Positions 8,608 through 17,472 of a stretch of DNA of 64,000 bases are shown here, in pieces. Location: the NCBI RefSeq assembly GCF_002993885.1, contig NZ_CM009578.1, positions 1,367,251-1,431,250 of the forward strand, in the 5' to 3' direction. The notes beneath the pieces are model-generated. The model did not search any database. It was not told the origin of the DNA and worked only from the letters and a program-made list of their open reading frames with translations. How positions within the stretch are numbered: position 1 is the stretch's first letter; each line of letters begins with the position of its first letter. Made by a program: the position numbers and the translations under genes. Source of the DNA: Sphingopyxis lindanitolerans. GTDB lineage: Bacteria; Pseudomonadota; Alphaproteobacteria; Sphingomonadales; Sphingomonadaceae.

Positions 8608-9294
8608 ATGCACCACGAAACCCATGCCGCACAGCGCGTCGGCTGGCTGCGCGCCGCGATCCTTGGCGCCAATGACGGGATCGTCTCGACCGCCAGCCTG
8701 ATCGCGGGGGTCGCGGCGGCGGGCGCGGCACAGGGGTCGATCCTCATCACCGGCACCGCGGGGCTGGTCGCGGGCGCCATGTCGATGGCGGCGGGCGAAT
8801 ATGTTTCGGTCAGCTCGCAGCGCGACGCCGAAAAGGCCGATATCGCCACCGAAAAGCACGAACTGGCGAACGCCCCCGACCATGAGCTGGAAGAGCTGAC
8901 GCAGATTTATCAGCAGCGTGGGCTCGACCGCGCGCTCGCCGAAGAGGTTGCGCGGCAACTCACCGATCATGATGCGCTAGACAGCCATTTGCGCGACGAG
9001 CTGGGCCTGACGCACGACGCGCGGGCGCGGCCGGTCCAGGCGGCGGCGGCTTCGGCGGCGAGCTTTTCGGTCGGTGCGGCGCTGCCGCTCGCGGCTGTGT
9101 TCTTCGATCGCGGGGCTTCGCTGCCGTGGACGGTATCGGCGGCGTCGCTGGTCTTTCTGGCGCTGCTCGGCGCGCTGGGCGCCTGGGTGGGCAACGCGCC
9201 GATGCGCCGCGCCGTCGTTCGCGTGACCTTCTGGGGCGCGATGGCGATGGCGGCGACGATCGCCATCGGGTCGCTGTTCGAGGTGGTGGGCTGA
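8608..9294 (+). CDS. VIT1/CCC1 family iron/manganese transporter
   Basis: A 228-residue membrane protein of the VIT1/CCC1 group. The N-terminal GWLRAAILGANDGIVSTASL is the family signature, followed by a helix with GAMSMAAGEYVSVSSQRDAE, both metal-binding in plant VIT1. An acidic cytoplasmic stretch with HELEELTQIY comes next, and three further membrane segments fill the C-terminal third (about 150-225). The family exports Fe(II)/Mn(II) from the cytoplasm. The gene is 19 bp downstream of the SMP-30 gene and probably shares its transcript. It ends 6 bp from the convergent CocE-like gene. Confidence 0.88.
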   Translation: MHHETHAAQRVGWLRAAILGANDGIVSTASLIAGVAAAGAAQGSILITGTAGLVAGAMSMAAGEYVSVSSQRDAEKADIATEKHELANAPDHELEELTQIYQQRGLDRALAEEVARQLTDHDALDSHLRDELGLTHDARARPVQAAAASAASFSVGAALPLAAVFFDRGASLPWTVSAASLVFLALLGALGAWVGNAPMRRAVVRVTFWGAMAMAATIAIGSLFEVVG

Positions 9295-9300
9295 TAGCGC

Positions 9301-11229
9301 TCAATCGGCGGCGGCACCGACGACCGGCAGCGCGATATAGCTGCCGTCCGGCCCCGCCACGGTTATGCGCTGCGTCGCCTTCACATAATCGCCGGGCCTG
9401 GCGAACATGATGTTCGGCACGAAGCGCTGGGGATTGCGGTCATAGAGCGGGAACCAGCTCGACTGCACCTGCACCATGATGCGGTGCCCCGGCAGGAAGA
9501 CATGGTTCGCGTCGGGCAAGGCAAAGCGATAGAGGAGCGGCGTGTCGGCGGCGACCGGCTTCGCGACGCTCGGCGATTCGCGATATCGGCCGCGAAAAAT
9601 ATCCATGGCGATCGCCAGTTGATAGCCGCCCATCGCCTTGTCGCCGGCGACCTGGTCGGGATAGACGTCGATCAGTTTCACCACCCAGTCGGCGTCGGTG
9701 CCGCTGGTCGCGGCGGTCAGGTGGACCATGGGCTTGCCGCTGATCTTCACCGGCGCGGTCAGCACCGGGGTGGTGAAGCTGACGACATCGGTGCGGCCCG
9801 ACGCCTCGCGCTGGTCGTCGACGAGCCAGTTCGGCCAGGTCAGTTCGCCCTCATAGCCCACCGGCAGGATCGGGCGGGCGCGGAAGGGGACGGGTTTCGC
9901 CGGGTCGGAGACATAGTCGACCGTTTGCGCCGGGTCGGTCGCGGGGGCGAACCCCAGCGCGGCCCCAGGCTTCAGATAGAGGCGCTGCGTGGGCGCGGCT
10001 CCCCAATCCGCCAGCCGCCGCCACGCATTGGTGCCGGTCTCGAACGCGGTGACGCGGGCAAGGTCGGCCTTTGGCGCGCCGTCGACCAGATATTGCGCGA
10101 GGAACGGCGCCAGCACATGGCGGCGGAACCACAGGCCGGTGTCCTGCCCCCATTTGATCGGGCCGAGCGCGCTCGCCTCGTGAATCTGCTGGCCGTGGTT
10201 CCACGGGCCGATGGCGAGTTTCAGATTGCCGGCACCGTCCGTGTCCTTCAGCGCCTGCCAGACCGCGACCGCGCCGTGAATATCCTCCTGGTCGAACAGG
10301 CTGTGGACGAGCAGGGTCGGGACGGTCAGCGGTCGCTCGGCCAAGATTCGATCCATCGCCTGCTGCTGCCAATAATCGTCATAGGCGGGGTGCTGCGCCA
10401 CTTTGGTCCAGAAACCCGTCTGGTCGAGGCCGCGGCTTTTCGCCAGCGCGCCGGCCGACCCGGCCGACAGATAGAGGTCATATTCGTCGCGGTAGTTCGA
10501 CCACCATTTGACGCTGTTGTCGCGCGATGCCTCCTGTTCCAGCATATAGGGCAGGTTCTGCTGACGAAACGCGCCATTGTGGAACCAGTCGTCGCCGTTC
10601 CAGCCGTCGACCATCGGGTTCATCGGCACCGCGACCTTCAGCGCCGGATGGGGGTTGATCAGCGCCATCAGCGGCAGGAAACCGTCATAGCTGATGCCGA
10701 TGATGCCGACGCGGCCGTTGCTTTCGGGGACATGCTTCACCAGCCAGTCGATCGTGTCATAGGTGTCGGTGCTGTGATCGACCTTGCCGGGGTTGAGCGG
10801 CGTCCCGGCGAGCGGCCGGTTCATCACATAATCGCCCTCCGATCCATATTTGCCGCGCACGTCCTGGACGACGCGGATATAGCCGCCGCCGACCACGACG
10901 TCGGGCGCATTGTCATAGCCGTCGAGCACCGCCGCCAACGTTCCGCTGGGCGCAAGGCTGGTCATGCCGGTCGCGTCATAGGGGGTTCGGGTCAGCAATA
11001 TTCCGGCATGATGCGCGCCCTTCGGCACCAGGATGACGGTGTGCAATTTCACCCCGTCGCGCATCGGGATCATCACCTCGCGGCGCTCGTGATCGAAACC
11101 CTCGGTCGGCTGGACGAAGGCGCGCGGCGTGTCGCCCGCCGATGGCGCGCGCTTCTGCGCGGTCGCCGCGCCGGCCGTCAGCGCCAGCCCGGCCACCAGC
11201 ATGGCCGCGATCGTGATGCGAATTTTCAT
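9301..11229 (-). CDS. secreted CocE/NonD family serine hydrolase
   Basis: A 642-residue protein with a clear Sec signal (MKIRITIAAMLVAGLALTAG, cleavage near AATAQ). The alpha/beta-hydrolase part shows GIIGISYDGF, the nucleophile elbow GxSYxG of the CocE/X-Pro dipeptidyl-peptidase family. The C-terminal third is the beta-rich XPP C-domain. Family members act as glutaryl-7-ACA acylases, cocaine esterase or alpha-amino-acid ester hydrolases. The ATG at 11229 is chosen because it starts the signal peptide; earlier in-frame codons give an arginine-rich nonsense stretch. With peptide-handling genes nearby, a periplasmic amidase or esterase is plausible. Confidence 0.85.
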   Translation of the reverse strand: MKIRITIAAMLVAGLALTAGAATAQKRAPSAGDTPRAFVQPTEGFDHERREVMIPMRDGVKLHTVILVPKGAHHAGILLTRTPYDATGMTSLAPSGTLAAVLDGYDNAPDVVVGGGYIRVVQDVRGKYGSEGDYVMNRPLAGTPLNPGKVDHSTDTYDTIDWLVKHVPESNGRVGIIGISYDGFLPLMALINPHPALKVAVPMNPMVDGWNGDDWFHNGAFRQQNLPYMLEQEASRDNSVKWWSNYRDEYDLYLSAGSAGALAKSRGLDQTGFWTKVAQHPAYDDYWQQQAMDRILAERPLTVPTLLVHSLFDQEDIHGAVAVWQALKDTDGAGNLKLAIGPWNHGQQIHEASALGPIKWGQDTGLWFRRHVLAPFLAQYLVDGAPKADLARVTAFETGTNAWRRLADWGAAPTQRLYLKPGAALGFAPATDPAQTVDYVSDPAKPVPFRARPILPVGYEGELTWPNWLVDDQREASGRTDVVSFTTPVLTAPVKISGKPMVHLTAATSGTDADWVVKLIDVYPDQVAGDKAMGGYQLAIAMDIFRGRYRESPSVAKPVAADTPLLYRFALPDANHVFLPGHRIMVQVQSSWFPLYDRNPQRFVPNIMFARPGDYVKATQRITVAGPDGSYIALPVVGAAAD

Positions 11230-11324
11230 AAGGACGCCCCCTGTTACCCGTCGCCAGCGCAACACATCCATCGCCGCGAGGCAAGTGGCTGTGGGTGCCG
11301 GGCCTTTAACTATCCGGCATGGGC

Positions 11325-12293
11325 CTATCGCGCGAGCGGCCTGCCAAGCGCGTGCTTCAACCACCGCGCCGCGTCGTCGAACGCGCGATCGGCGAGCGCC
11401 GACGACGATATCGCGTCGAGAAAGCTGTGCGAGGCGCCCGGATAGACTTCGCGCCGCACCACCGTTCCGGCCGCTTCCAGTCGCTGGGCCATGTCCAGAT
11501 TCTCGTCGCGCAGCACGTCGCATTCGGCGATGCACAGGAAAGCGGGTGGCAGCGCGCCGAGCGCCGCGCGGATCGGCGCCGCGCGCGGCGGCGCGGCGGT
11601 GTCGCCGCCCAGATAATTGCGCCAGAAACCGCGCATCTCGTCGCGTCCCAGCATATAGGGCGCACCGTCGTAGCGGTGATGGGACATCCGATCGCAGCGG
11701 TCGTCATAGGCGCCATAGTTGAGCAGCAGCGCCTTGATCAGCCCCCCCTCGCCCGCGTCGCGCCGATCGATCGCCGCCGACAGCGCCAGATTCGCCCCCG
11801 CCGAATCGCCGCCGACCGCGATCCTGCCGGGATCGATGCCGACCGCGGCGCCATGGTCGCGCAGCCAGCCGATCACCGTCGCCGTTTCATCGAGCGCGCG
11901 GGGAAAGCGCGCTTCGGGCGACAGGCTGTAGTCGATGCCGGCGACGCGAAACCCGGTGCGCTGGGCATATTCGCGCATCAGCCGGTCGTGGGTGGCGATG
12001 CTGAACAGGGTCCAGCCGCCGCCGTGCAGATAGGCGAGCACCGGCCCCGCCGCGGCCGCGGACGCCGGGGTATGGAGCCGCACCCGCACCGCGCCCGCAC
12101 CGTGCGGCACCGCGATATCGTCGACCCGCGCCATGACCGTGCCACCGGCCGCCCAGGGCGCGCGCACCTGTTCGGCGATCGCCCGCGCCTGTGCGATGCC
12201 GACCGACGCAAGCGAGGGATGCCGCGCCCAGCCCGCCTGCACCGACGCGATGAACTGGCGAATCTCGGGATCGAGATCGTCGGGCCTTTGCAT
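11325..12293 (-). CDS. alpha/beta hydrolase, hormone-sensitive-lipase family
   Basis: A 322-residue esterase of the HSL (family IV) type. YLHGGGWTLFS near residue 92 is the oxyanion HGGG motif, GGDSAGANLA near 168 the nucleophile elbow, CDVLRDEN near 264 the acid and GASHSFLD near 293 the histidine, so a complete triad is seen. The lid at the N-terminus is typical. The ATG at 12293 is used; the frame is open to 12362 but without family similarity. It has no signal peptide. The divergent PepSY gene begins 155 bp away. Confidence 0.88.
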   Translation of the reverse strand: MQRPDDLDPEIRQFIASVQAGWARHPSLASVGIAQARAIAEQVRAPWAAGGTVMARVDDIAVPHGAGAVRVRLHTPASAAAAGPVLAYLHGGGWTLFSIATHDRLMREYAQRTGFRVAGIDYSLSPEARFPRALDETATVIGWLRDHGAAVGIDPGRIAVGGDSAGANLALSAAIDRRDAGEGGLIKALLLNYGAYDDRCDRMSHHRYDGAPYMLGRDEMRGFWRNYLGGDTAAPPRAAPIRAALGALPPAFLCIAECDVLRDENLDMAQRLEAAGTVVRREVYPGASHSFLDAISSSALADRAFDDAARWLKHALGRPLAR

Positions 12294-12383
12294 GCCGCCT
12301 CCCTGAAGAATGGCCCCAACCCTAGAGAGGGCGGAGGGGGCGGACGCTCTCCGGCAGGTCATTTATCTGTGCCGCCGGGCCAT

Positions 12384-12397
12384 CCCGACATATCGGG
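12384..12397. promoter_or_regulatory. small palindrome in divergent gap
   Basis: CCCGA and TCGGG arms flank CATA, giving a 14-bp dyad about 50 bp upstream of the PepSY gene and 90 bp upstream of the esterase gene. Position and symmetry suit an operator for the divergent pair. No core promoter was convincingly placed around it. Confidence 0.3.
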
Positions 12398-12448
12398 TTG
12401 TGCCGCGCGCGCGTTCGCCGTCTATTCCGGGCGGAGAAGGGAGGGGGC

Positions 12449-13582
12449 ATGATCCGCGCGCGCATTCGATCGATCCATCGCTGGGCGAGCATCGCGATGC
12501 TGGGCTTCTGGCTGGCCCAGGCGCTCACCGGGCTGCTGCTGGTGTTCCAGTGGGAGATCGACGACGCGACGGTCGCGGGGCCGCGCGTGCCCACCGACAT
12601 TGCGGCGATCGATGCCCGGCTGACCGGACTGGTCGCAGCCGATCCGGGCCTCCGCATCCGGTCGCTCAGCACCACCGGCAGCGGCCTGGATCGCTATGAC
12701 ATCGGCCTGGACGATGGCGGCGAAAGCGTCACGTTGCGCATCGATGGCGCGGGCCGACCGCTGCGCCGCCAGGGGCCGGACGACCGCGTCCGCCACGGCG
12801 CGCTGTTTGACAGCGTCTATGACCTTCACGAAAGCCTGCTGGCGGGCGACGCTGGAATGTGGATCGTCGGGATCAGCGGCCTGTTGCTGCTGTCCAACAT
12901 CATCCTGGGGCTGATCCTCGCATGGCCGGGACGACGCTGGGCGCGCTGGCGGATGGCGCTGCGCCCCACCATGGCGCGGCCGGGCCCGGCGCGGCCCTAT
13001 GGCTGGCACCGCACCGCCGGGCTGTGGATGGCGATTCCGGCATTCCTGACCATCAGTTGCGGCACCGCGCTGATCTTCATCGTCGGTATCGAGGGGCTGG
13101 CCGGGATCAGCCGGGACGAACCCGCCGCGCCCGCGCTGAAGGCCGGCCAGGCCGCGATCGCGATGCCCGACGCGGTGGCGCGCGCGCGCCGCCTCTACCC
13201 CCGGGCGACGCTGACCCGGATCGACTATCCCACCAACGATACCCCCTCCTATGCCGTGCAATTCCGCCAGCCGGGCGAGGCGGCGCTGATCTTTGGATCG
13301 ACCATCGTCTATGTCGCGGCGGCGGACGGCCGCGTCACCGGCCGGGTCGATCCGTTCACCATGCCGCTGCGCCAACGGGCGCTGGATCTGCTCTATCCCA
13401 TCCACACCGGCGAAATCGGCGGGCTGACGGGGCGGATCACGATCTTCCTGATCGGGCTGTGGCTGACGCTGATGATCGGGCTCGGCTTCTGGCTCTGGCA
13501 GTCGCGGCGCAGCGGCCGGAAAGCCCCGTCGCGGGGGACACAGCGCGCCATGCACCATCAAAACGGATCGGAAATGCGATGA
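12449..13582 (+). CDS. PepSY-associated TM helix protein
   Basis: A 377-residue inner-membrane protein. Helices lie near residues 10-30, 146-168, 194-220 and 336-360, with the large loop between the third and fourth outside the membrane. This is the PepSY_TM layout seen in PiuB-like proteins linked to iron or siderophore use and to flavin reduction. IRSIHRWASIAMLGFWLAQA is the typical first helix with its histidine, and YGWHRTAGLWMAI is the second conserved histidine helix. A GAGAAGGGAGGGG ribosome-binding site supports the ATG at 12449. Four-base overlap couples it to the amino-acid permease. Confidence 0.82.
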   Translation: MIRARIRSIHRWASIAMLGFWLAQALTGLLLVFQWEIDDATVAGPRVPTDIAAIDARLTGLVAADPGLRIRSLSTTGSGLDRYDIGLDDGGESVTLRIDGAGRPLRRQGPDDRVRHGALFDSVYDLHESLLAGDAGMWIVGISGLLLLSNIILGLILAWPGRRWARWRMALRPTMARPGPARPYGWHRTAGLWMAIPAFLTISCGTALIFIVGIEGLAGISRDEPAAPALKAGQAAIAMPDAVARARRLYPRATLTRIDYPTNDTPSYAVQFRQPGEAALIFGSTIVYVAAADGRVTGRVDPFTMPLRQRALDLLYPIHTGEIGGLTGRITIFLIGLWLTLMIGLGFWLWQSRRSGRKAPSRGTQRAMHHQNGSEMR

Positions 13583-14913
13583 CCCAGGACGGCACGACCG
13601 CGAACCCGCGCCCGCTCAAGGCCCGCCATGTCAGCATGATCTCGATCGGCGGGATCATCGGGTCGGGATTGTTCGTCGGCAGCAGCGCGGCGATCGCCGC
13701 GACCGGCCCGGCGATCGTCGTCAGCTATGCCATCGCAGGCGTGCTGATCCTGCTGGTGATGCGGATGCTTGCCGACATGGCGTTGGCGTCGCCCGGCGCG
13801 GGATCGTTCACCGAACATATCCGCATCGGCCTGGGCAATGGCGCGGGCTTCGTCGCCGGCTGGCTCTATTGGATTTTCTGGGCGCTGGCGATCGCGCTGG
13901 AGGGGCTGGCGGGGGCCAGCATCATCGTCACCTGGCTGCCGGGGACGGAGCCGTGGCAGGTCGGGCTGCTGCTGGTCGGCGGCATGACCGCGCTCAACCT
14001 GTTGTCGGTCCGCGCCTTTGGCGAATCCGAATTCTGGCTGTCGGGGATCAAGGTGGCGGCGATCCTCCTGTTCATCGGCGTCGCGGCCTTCGCGGTCGGC
14101 AAGGGCATGATCGGCGGCGGCGGCATCCCCGCGCCGCTCTATGCCTTTGGCGGCTTCGCGCCCTTTGGCGCGGCGTCGGTCTTTTCGGGCGTGACCGCGG
14201 TGATCCTGGCGCTGGTCGGGGCGGAGATCATCACGATCGCCGCCGCCGACGCGCACGAGCCGGGGCCGGTGATCGCGCGGCTGACCACGACGCTGATCAT
14301 CCGGGTCGCGCTCTTCTATCTGCTGTCGATGCTGCTGATCGTCGCGATCGTGCCGTGGACCACGATCCGTCCCGGCGCATCGCCCTTTGCCATGGCGCTC
14401 GCCGCCGTCGGCGCGCCCGGCGCGTCGCTGGTGATGAACGCGGTGATCATCGTCGCGGTGCTGTCGTGCATGAATTCGGGCGTCTATGTCTGTTCGCGGG
14501 TGCTGACGGCGCTGGCCGCGAAAGGCGAGGCGCCGGCCTGGTTCGGCAAGGCCGACGCGCGCGGCGTTCCGGTGCGCGCGATCCTCGCCGGATCGGGGGC
14601 GGCGGCGCTGGCGGTGCTGGCGTCGGTCCTGTCGGCCGAACGGCTGTTCGCGATGCTGGTCAATGCGACCGGCATGGTGATGCTGATCGTCTATCTGATG
14701 CTGGTGCTCGCCCATATGGGCTTTGTTCGCCGGGGCGGGGAAAGCCGCCTGCCGCGCGCGGCCGCCCCGATCGTCATCGCGGCGATGGTCGCGGTGATCG
14801 CGTCGATGCTGGCGACCCCCGGCCTTGCCTCGCAGGCCTGGGCCGGGCTGGCCAGCACCGCGCTGCTCGCGCTCGCCTATCGCGCCCTATCGCGCCGCCG
14901 CGCGCCGGCCTGA
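13579..14913 (+). CDS. amino-acid permease, APC superfamily (AAT type)
   Basis: A 444-residue permease with about 12 hydrophobic helices. The first helix shows SMISIGGIIGSGLFVGSS, the unwound GSG substrate-binding motif of the AAT family (GabP, AroP, ProY), followed by PGAGSFTEH and AEIITIAAADA typical of helix 6. Substrate is probably an amino acid or small amine; specificity cannot be read. It begins inside the PepSY gene stop (ATGA), so the two are cotranslated. It is the first clear uptake gene of the amino-acid/peptide island. Confidence 0.87.
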   Translation: MTQDGTTANPRPLKARHVSMISIGGIIGSGLFVGSSAAIAATGPAIVVSYAIAGVLILLVMRMLADMALASPGAGSFTEHIRIGLGNGAGFVAGWLYWIFWALAIALEGLAGASIIVTWLPGTEPWQVGLLLVGGMTALNLLSVRAFGESEFWLSGIKVAAILLFIGVAAFAVGKGMIGGGGIPAPLYAFGGFAPFGAASVFSGVTAVILALVGAEIITIAAADAHEPGPVIARLTTTLIIRVALFYLLSMLLIVAIVPWTTIRPGASPFAMALAAVGAPGASLVMNAVIIVAVLSCMNSGVYVCSRVLTALAAKGEAPAWFGKADARGVPVRAILAGSGAAALAVLASVLSAERLFAMLVNATGMVMLIVYLMLVLAHMGFVRRGGESRLPRAAAPIVIAAMVAVIASMLATPGLASQAWAGLASTALLALAYRALSRRRAPA

Positions 14914-14952
14914 GCCAGGCCCATTATGTTGGTCTTTTTACATATATTGCCA

Positions 14953-14982
14953 TTGACTGAATTTATGTCATATGTGTAATAT
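14953..14982 (+). promoter_or_regulatory. predicted sigma-70 promoter for the N-formylglutamate amidohydrolase operon
   Basis: TTGACT at 14953 and TAATAT at 14977 are separated by 18 bp in an AT-rich island within GC-rich sequence. The expected transcription start is near 14989-14990, which coincides with an in-frame ATG at 14990. A second ATG with a ribosome-binding site follows at 15023. Confidence 0.6.
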
Positions 14983-15022
14983 AGTTGCAATGGATCAGCA
15001 TGACCGATCGGCCGGAGACAAT

Positions 15023-15793
15023 ATGGACAATCTGACCGCGCCGAACCTGTCGGACTGGCCCGACCCGGTGGAATGGGTCAATCGGTCCGGACGGTCCCCC
15101 ATCATCCTGTTGTGCGAACATGCGTCGAACCATATTCCCGCCTGTTATGACGGGCTGGGGCTGAGCGAGGCCGACCGCGGCCGCCATATCGCCTGGGACA
15201 TCGGCGCGGCGGCGGTGACCCGGCGGCTGTCGGCGCTGCTCGACGCGCCGGCCGTTCTGGGCACGTATTCGCGGTTGCTGATCGACCTCAATCGCCCGCC
15301 CGACGGCGACGGGTCGATCGTCGTCCTGTCCGAAGATACGCCGATCGCGGCGAACAAGGATCTGGACGGGGCCGAACGCGCGTTGCGGCAGGCGCGGATC
15401 TTCGCGCCCTATCAGGATGCGGTGGGCGCGCTGGTCGACGCGAGGATCGCCGACGGATCGCCCGTCATCCTGGTCGCGATCCACAGTTTCAACCCGACCT
15501 TCCTCGATCAGGCGCGGCCCTGGCACGTCGGCATCCTGTTCGGCCGCGCGTCGATGCTGGGCGAACGGCTGGTCGGGCGATTGGCGGCGGATGCGGCGCT
15601 CCACATCGGCGTCAACCAACCCTATTCGGTCAGCCGCCAGGAAGATTATGCCATATTGGTCCATGGCGACGATCGCGACATTCCGGCCGTGCTGATCGAA
15701 ATCCGCAACGACGGGCTGGCGGACGCCGCGCAGGTCGAGGCGTGGGCCCGGCGCCTGGCGGCAATCCTGGCACCCGAAGCGAGCGCGCCATGA
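15023..15793 (+). CDS. N-formylglutamate amidohydrolase family protein
   Basis: A 256-residue zinc-dependent hydrolase of PF05013. ILLCEHASNHIPACYDGL near residue 29 is the family signature. LIDLNRPP, VAIHSFNP and the late LIEIRNDGL also match. The reference reaction releases formate from N-formyl-L-glutamate in histidine breakdown; no hut genes are nearby, so another N-acyl or formyl amino acid may be the substrate. The ATG at 15023 follows a GGAG at 15014; an in-frame ATG at 14990 sits on the predicted transcription start and could be a leaderless start. First gene of a plus-strand set with the RpiR, isochorismatase and GS-like genes. Confidence 0.85.
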   Translation: MDNLTAPNLSDWPDPVEWVNRSGRSPIILLCEHASNHIPACYDGLGLSEADRGRHIAWDIGAAAVTRRLSALLDAPAVLGTYSRLLIDLNRPPDGDGSIVVLSEDTPIAANKDLDGAERALRQARIFAPYQDAVGALVDARIADGSPVILVAIHSFNPTFLDQARPWHVGILFGRASMLGERLVGRLAADAALHIGVNQPYSVSRQEDYAILVHGDDRDIPAVLIEIRNDGLADAAQVEAWARRLAAILAPEASAP

Positions 15794-15931
15794 CCTCCCT
15801 CGTCTGCCCACCCCCGACGCCTATCGCGTCATCCCGCAACATGCCTTATCGTCCGCCGCGTGGCCTTTCGGACGAAAGGGCCGTGGCGCCTGTCGCGTCG
15901 CGGCGGGACGAGCTTTAGGGACAAGAGGGTT

Positions 15932-16825
15932 ATGGCGAACGACACGCAAAAGACCGAACGGATGCCGATCCGGGACATGCTGGGCCGCAGCACGGTCAGC
16001 CTGACCCGGTCCGAATCGCGGATCGTCCAATTGTTGCTCGCCGACTATCCGGTCGCGGGCCTCGGCAGCGCGTCGAGCCTCGCCAAGCGCGCGGGGGTGA
16101 GCGATCCGACCGTGGCGCGCTTCGTCACCAAATTCGGGTTCGAGAATTTCGCCGCCTTCCAGGCCGCCCTGCTTGAGGATGTCGAGGCGCGGCTGCGCTC
16201 GCCGCTGATGATGCTCGAAACCAAGCAGGCGGAGGGCGAGCATGACGCGACCGTCAATCGCTATATGGCGTCGGTCACCCAGAAATTGCGCGACGCGACC
16301 GAAGCGGCGGTGTCCGAACCCTATGACCGCGCGGTCGACCTGATCATGGGGGCAAAGGGCAGCGTGACGCTGGTCGGCGGCCGCTTCAGCCGCCACGTCG
16401 CCGGGATGCTCGCGGGCTATCTGCTGCAATTGCGGTCGGACGTGCATTCGATATCGCCGCTGACGCTGGAAAGTTTCGACCGGCTGGTCGACATCGGCCG
16501 CCGCGATACGCTGATCGTCTTCGACTATCGCCGTTACCAGACCGACGTCGTCGAATTCGCACGCCAGGCCGAAGCGCGCGGCGCGCATGTCATCCTGTTC
16601 ACCGATCCGTGGATGTCGCCGGTCGCCGAGGTCGCCGACGTCGTCATCATCGCCTCGGTCGAGGTCGATTCGCCCTATGATTCGCTGGCCCCCGCCGTGG
16701 CGCAGATGGAGGCGCTCGTCGCGCATGCCGTCGTGCGCGAAAAGCGCGTGATGGAGCGGCGCGTCGCCGATCTCGAAAAGCTGCGCAGCGCCAATGCCGT
16801 AACCGTGGATGAACCCGCCCCATGA
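15932..16825 (+). CDS. MurR/RpiR family transcriptional regulator
   Basis: A 297-residue protein with an N-terminal HTH_6 domain (about 10-90; SLAKRAGVSDPTVARFVTKF is the recognition region) and a C-terminal SIS sugar-isomerase-like domain (VTLVGGRFSRHVAGMLAGY near 145, then LIVFDYRRYQTD). Relatives respond to phosphosugars, for example MurNAc-6-phosphate for MurR, while a subgroup regulates amino-acid or opine use. The ATG at 15932 follows AGAGGG. It overlaps the isochorismatase-like gene by four bases and is the likely local regulator of the AT-rich promoters in this island. Confidence 0.87.
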   Translation: MANDTQKTERMPIRDMLGRSTVSLTRSESRIVQLLLADYPVAGLGSASSLAKRAGVSDPTVARFVTKFGFENFAAFQAALLEDVEARLRSPLMMLETKQAEGEHDATVNRYMASVTQKLRDATEAAVSEPYDRAVDLIMGAKGSVTLVGGRFSRHVAGMLAGYLLQLRSDVHSISPLTLESFDRLVDIGRRDTLIVFDYRRYQTDVVEFARQAEARGAHVILFTDPWMSPVAEVADVVIIASVEVDSPYDSLAPAVAQMEALVAHAVVREKRVMERRVADLEKLRSANAVTVDEPAP

Positions 16826-17472
16826 CGATTTTGCGTCCCGATATCCGCCGCGATGACCCCTATCCGGCGGCGGCAACCGCCTTGCTGCTGGTCGACATGC
16901 AGCGCATCTGGCTGGAACCGGGGCGCAATCCGGGGCACCCCGACTGGGACGCCGGCCATCCCTTTCACCGCGATGTCGCCGCGCGCGCCATCCCCAACCA
17001 GGCGCGACTGCTCGCCGCCGCGCGCGCCGGCGGGGTCGAGGTGATCCACACGATCATCCGCAGCCTCACCCGCGACGGGCGCGACCGCTCGCTCGACCAC
17101 AAGATGACGCCGCTGCACGTCGGCCCCGACGATCCGCTGGCGTTGCCGGTGCCCGAACTGGCGGTCGGCGCGGACGAGATATTGCTGCCCAAGACCTCGT
17201 CGGGCGTCTTCAACTCGACCAACATCGACTATGTCCTGCGCAACCTTGGCATCACCCACCTTGTCGTCGCCGGGATCATGACCGACCAGTGCGTCGATAT
17301 GGCCGTGCGCGACGCGGCCGACCGCGGCTTTGTCGTCACCTGCGTCGGCGACGCCTGCGCCGCGGCGACGGCCGAGCGCCACAGCCACGCGCTGGGCGCC
17401 TTCGGCGGCTATTGCTGGGTCGCCGATACCGACACGGTGGAGGCGCGGTTCCGGGCGATGCGTGCGCCATGA
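16822..17472 (+). CDS. isochorismatase-fold cysteine hydrolase
   Basis: A 216-residue cysteine hydrolase. The catalytic triad is visible: Asp25 in LLLVDMQRIW, Lys near 121 in LLPKTSSGVF and Cys near 156 in IMTDQCVDMAVRDA. The cis-peptide before TDQC is also typical. Family members hydrolyse nicotinamide, N-carbamoyl compounds, ureidoacrylate or isochorismate. Start and stop overlap both neighbours by four bases (RpiR upstream, GS-like downstream), so it belongs to one translation-coupled set. An amide released in the same pathway as the GS-like ligase is the likely substrate. Confidence 0.85.
   Translation: MTILRPDIRRDDPYPAAATALLLVDMQRIWLEPGRNPGHPDWDAGHPFHRDVAARAIPNQARLLAAARAGGVEVIHTIIRSLTRDGRDRSLDHKMTPLHVGPDDPLALPVPELAVGADEILLPKTSSGVFNSTNIDYVLRNLGITHLVVAGIMTDQCVDMAVRDAADRGFVVTCVGDACAAATAERHSHALGAFGGYCWVADTDTVEARFRAMRAP

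Noticed and set aside
15790..15918. A 42-codon frame overlapping the amidohydrolase stop by ATGA
   Set aside because: No ribosome-binding site, no recognisable motif and a Pro/Arg-rich composition; it may be chance or part of the RpiR leader.
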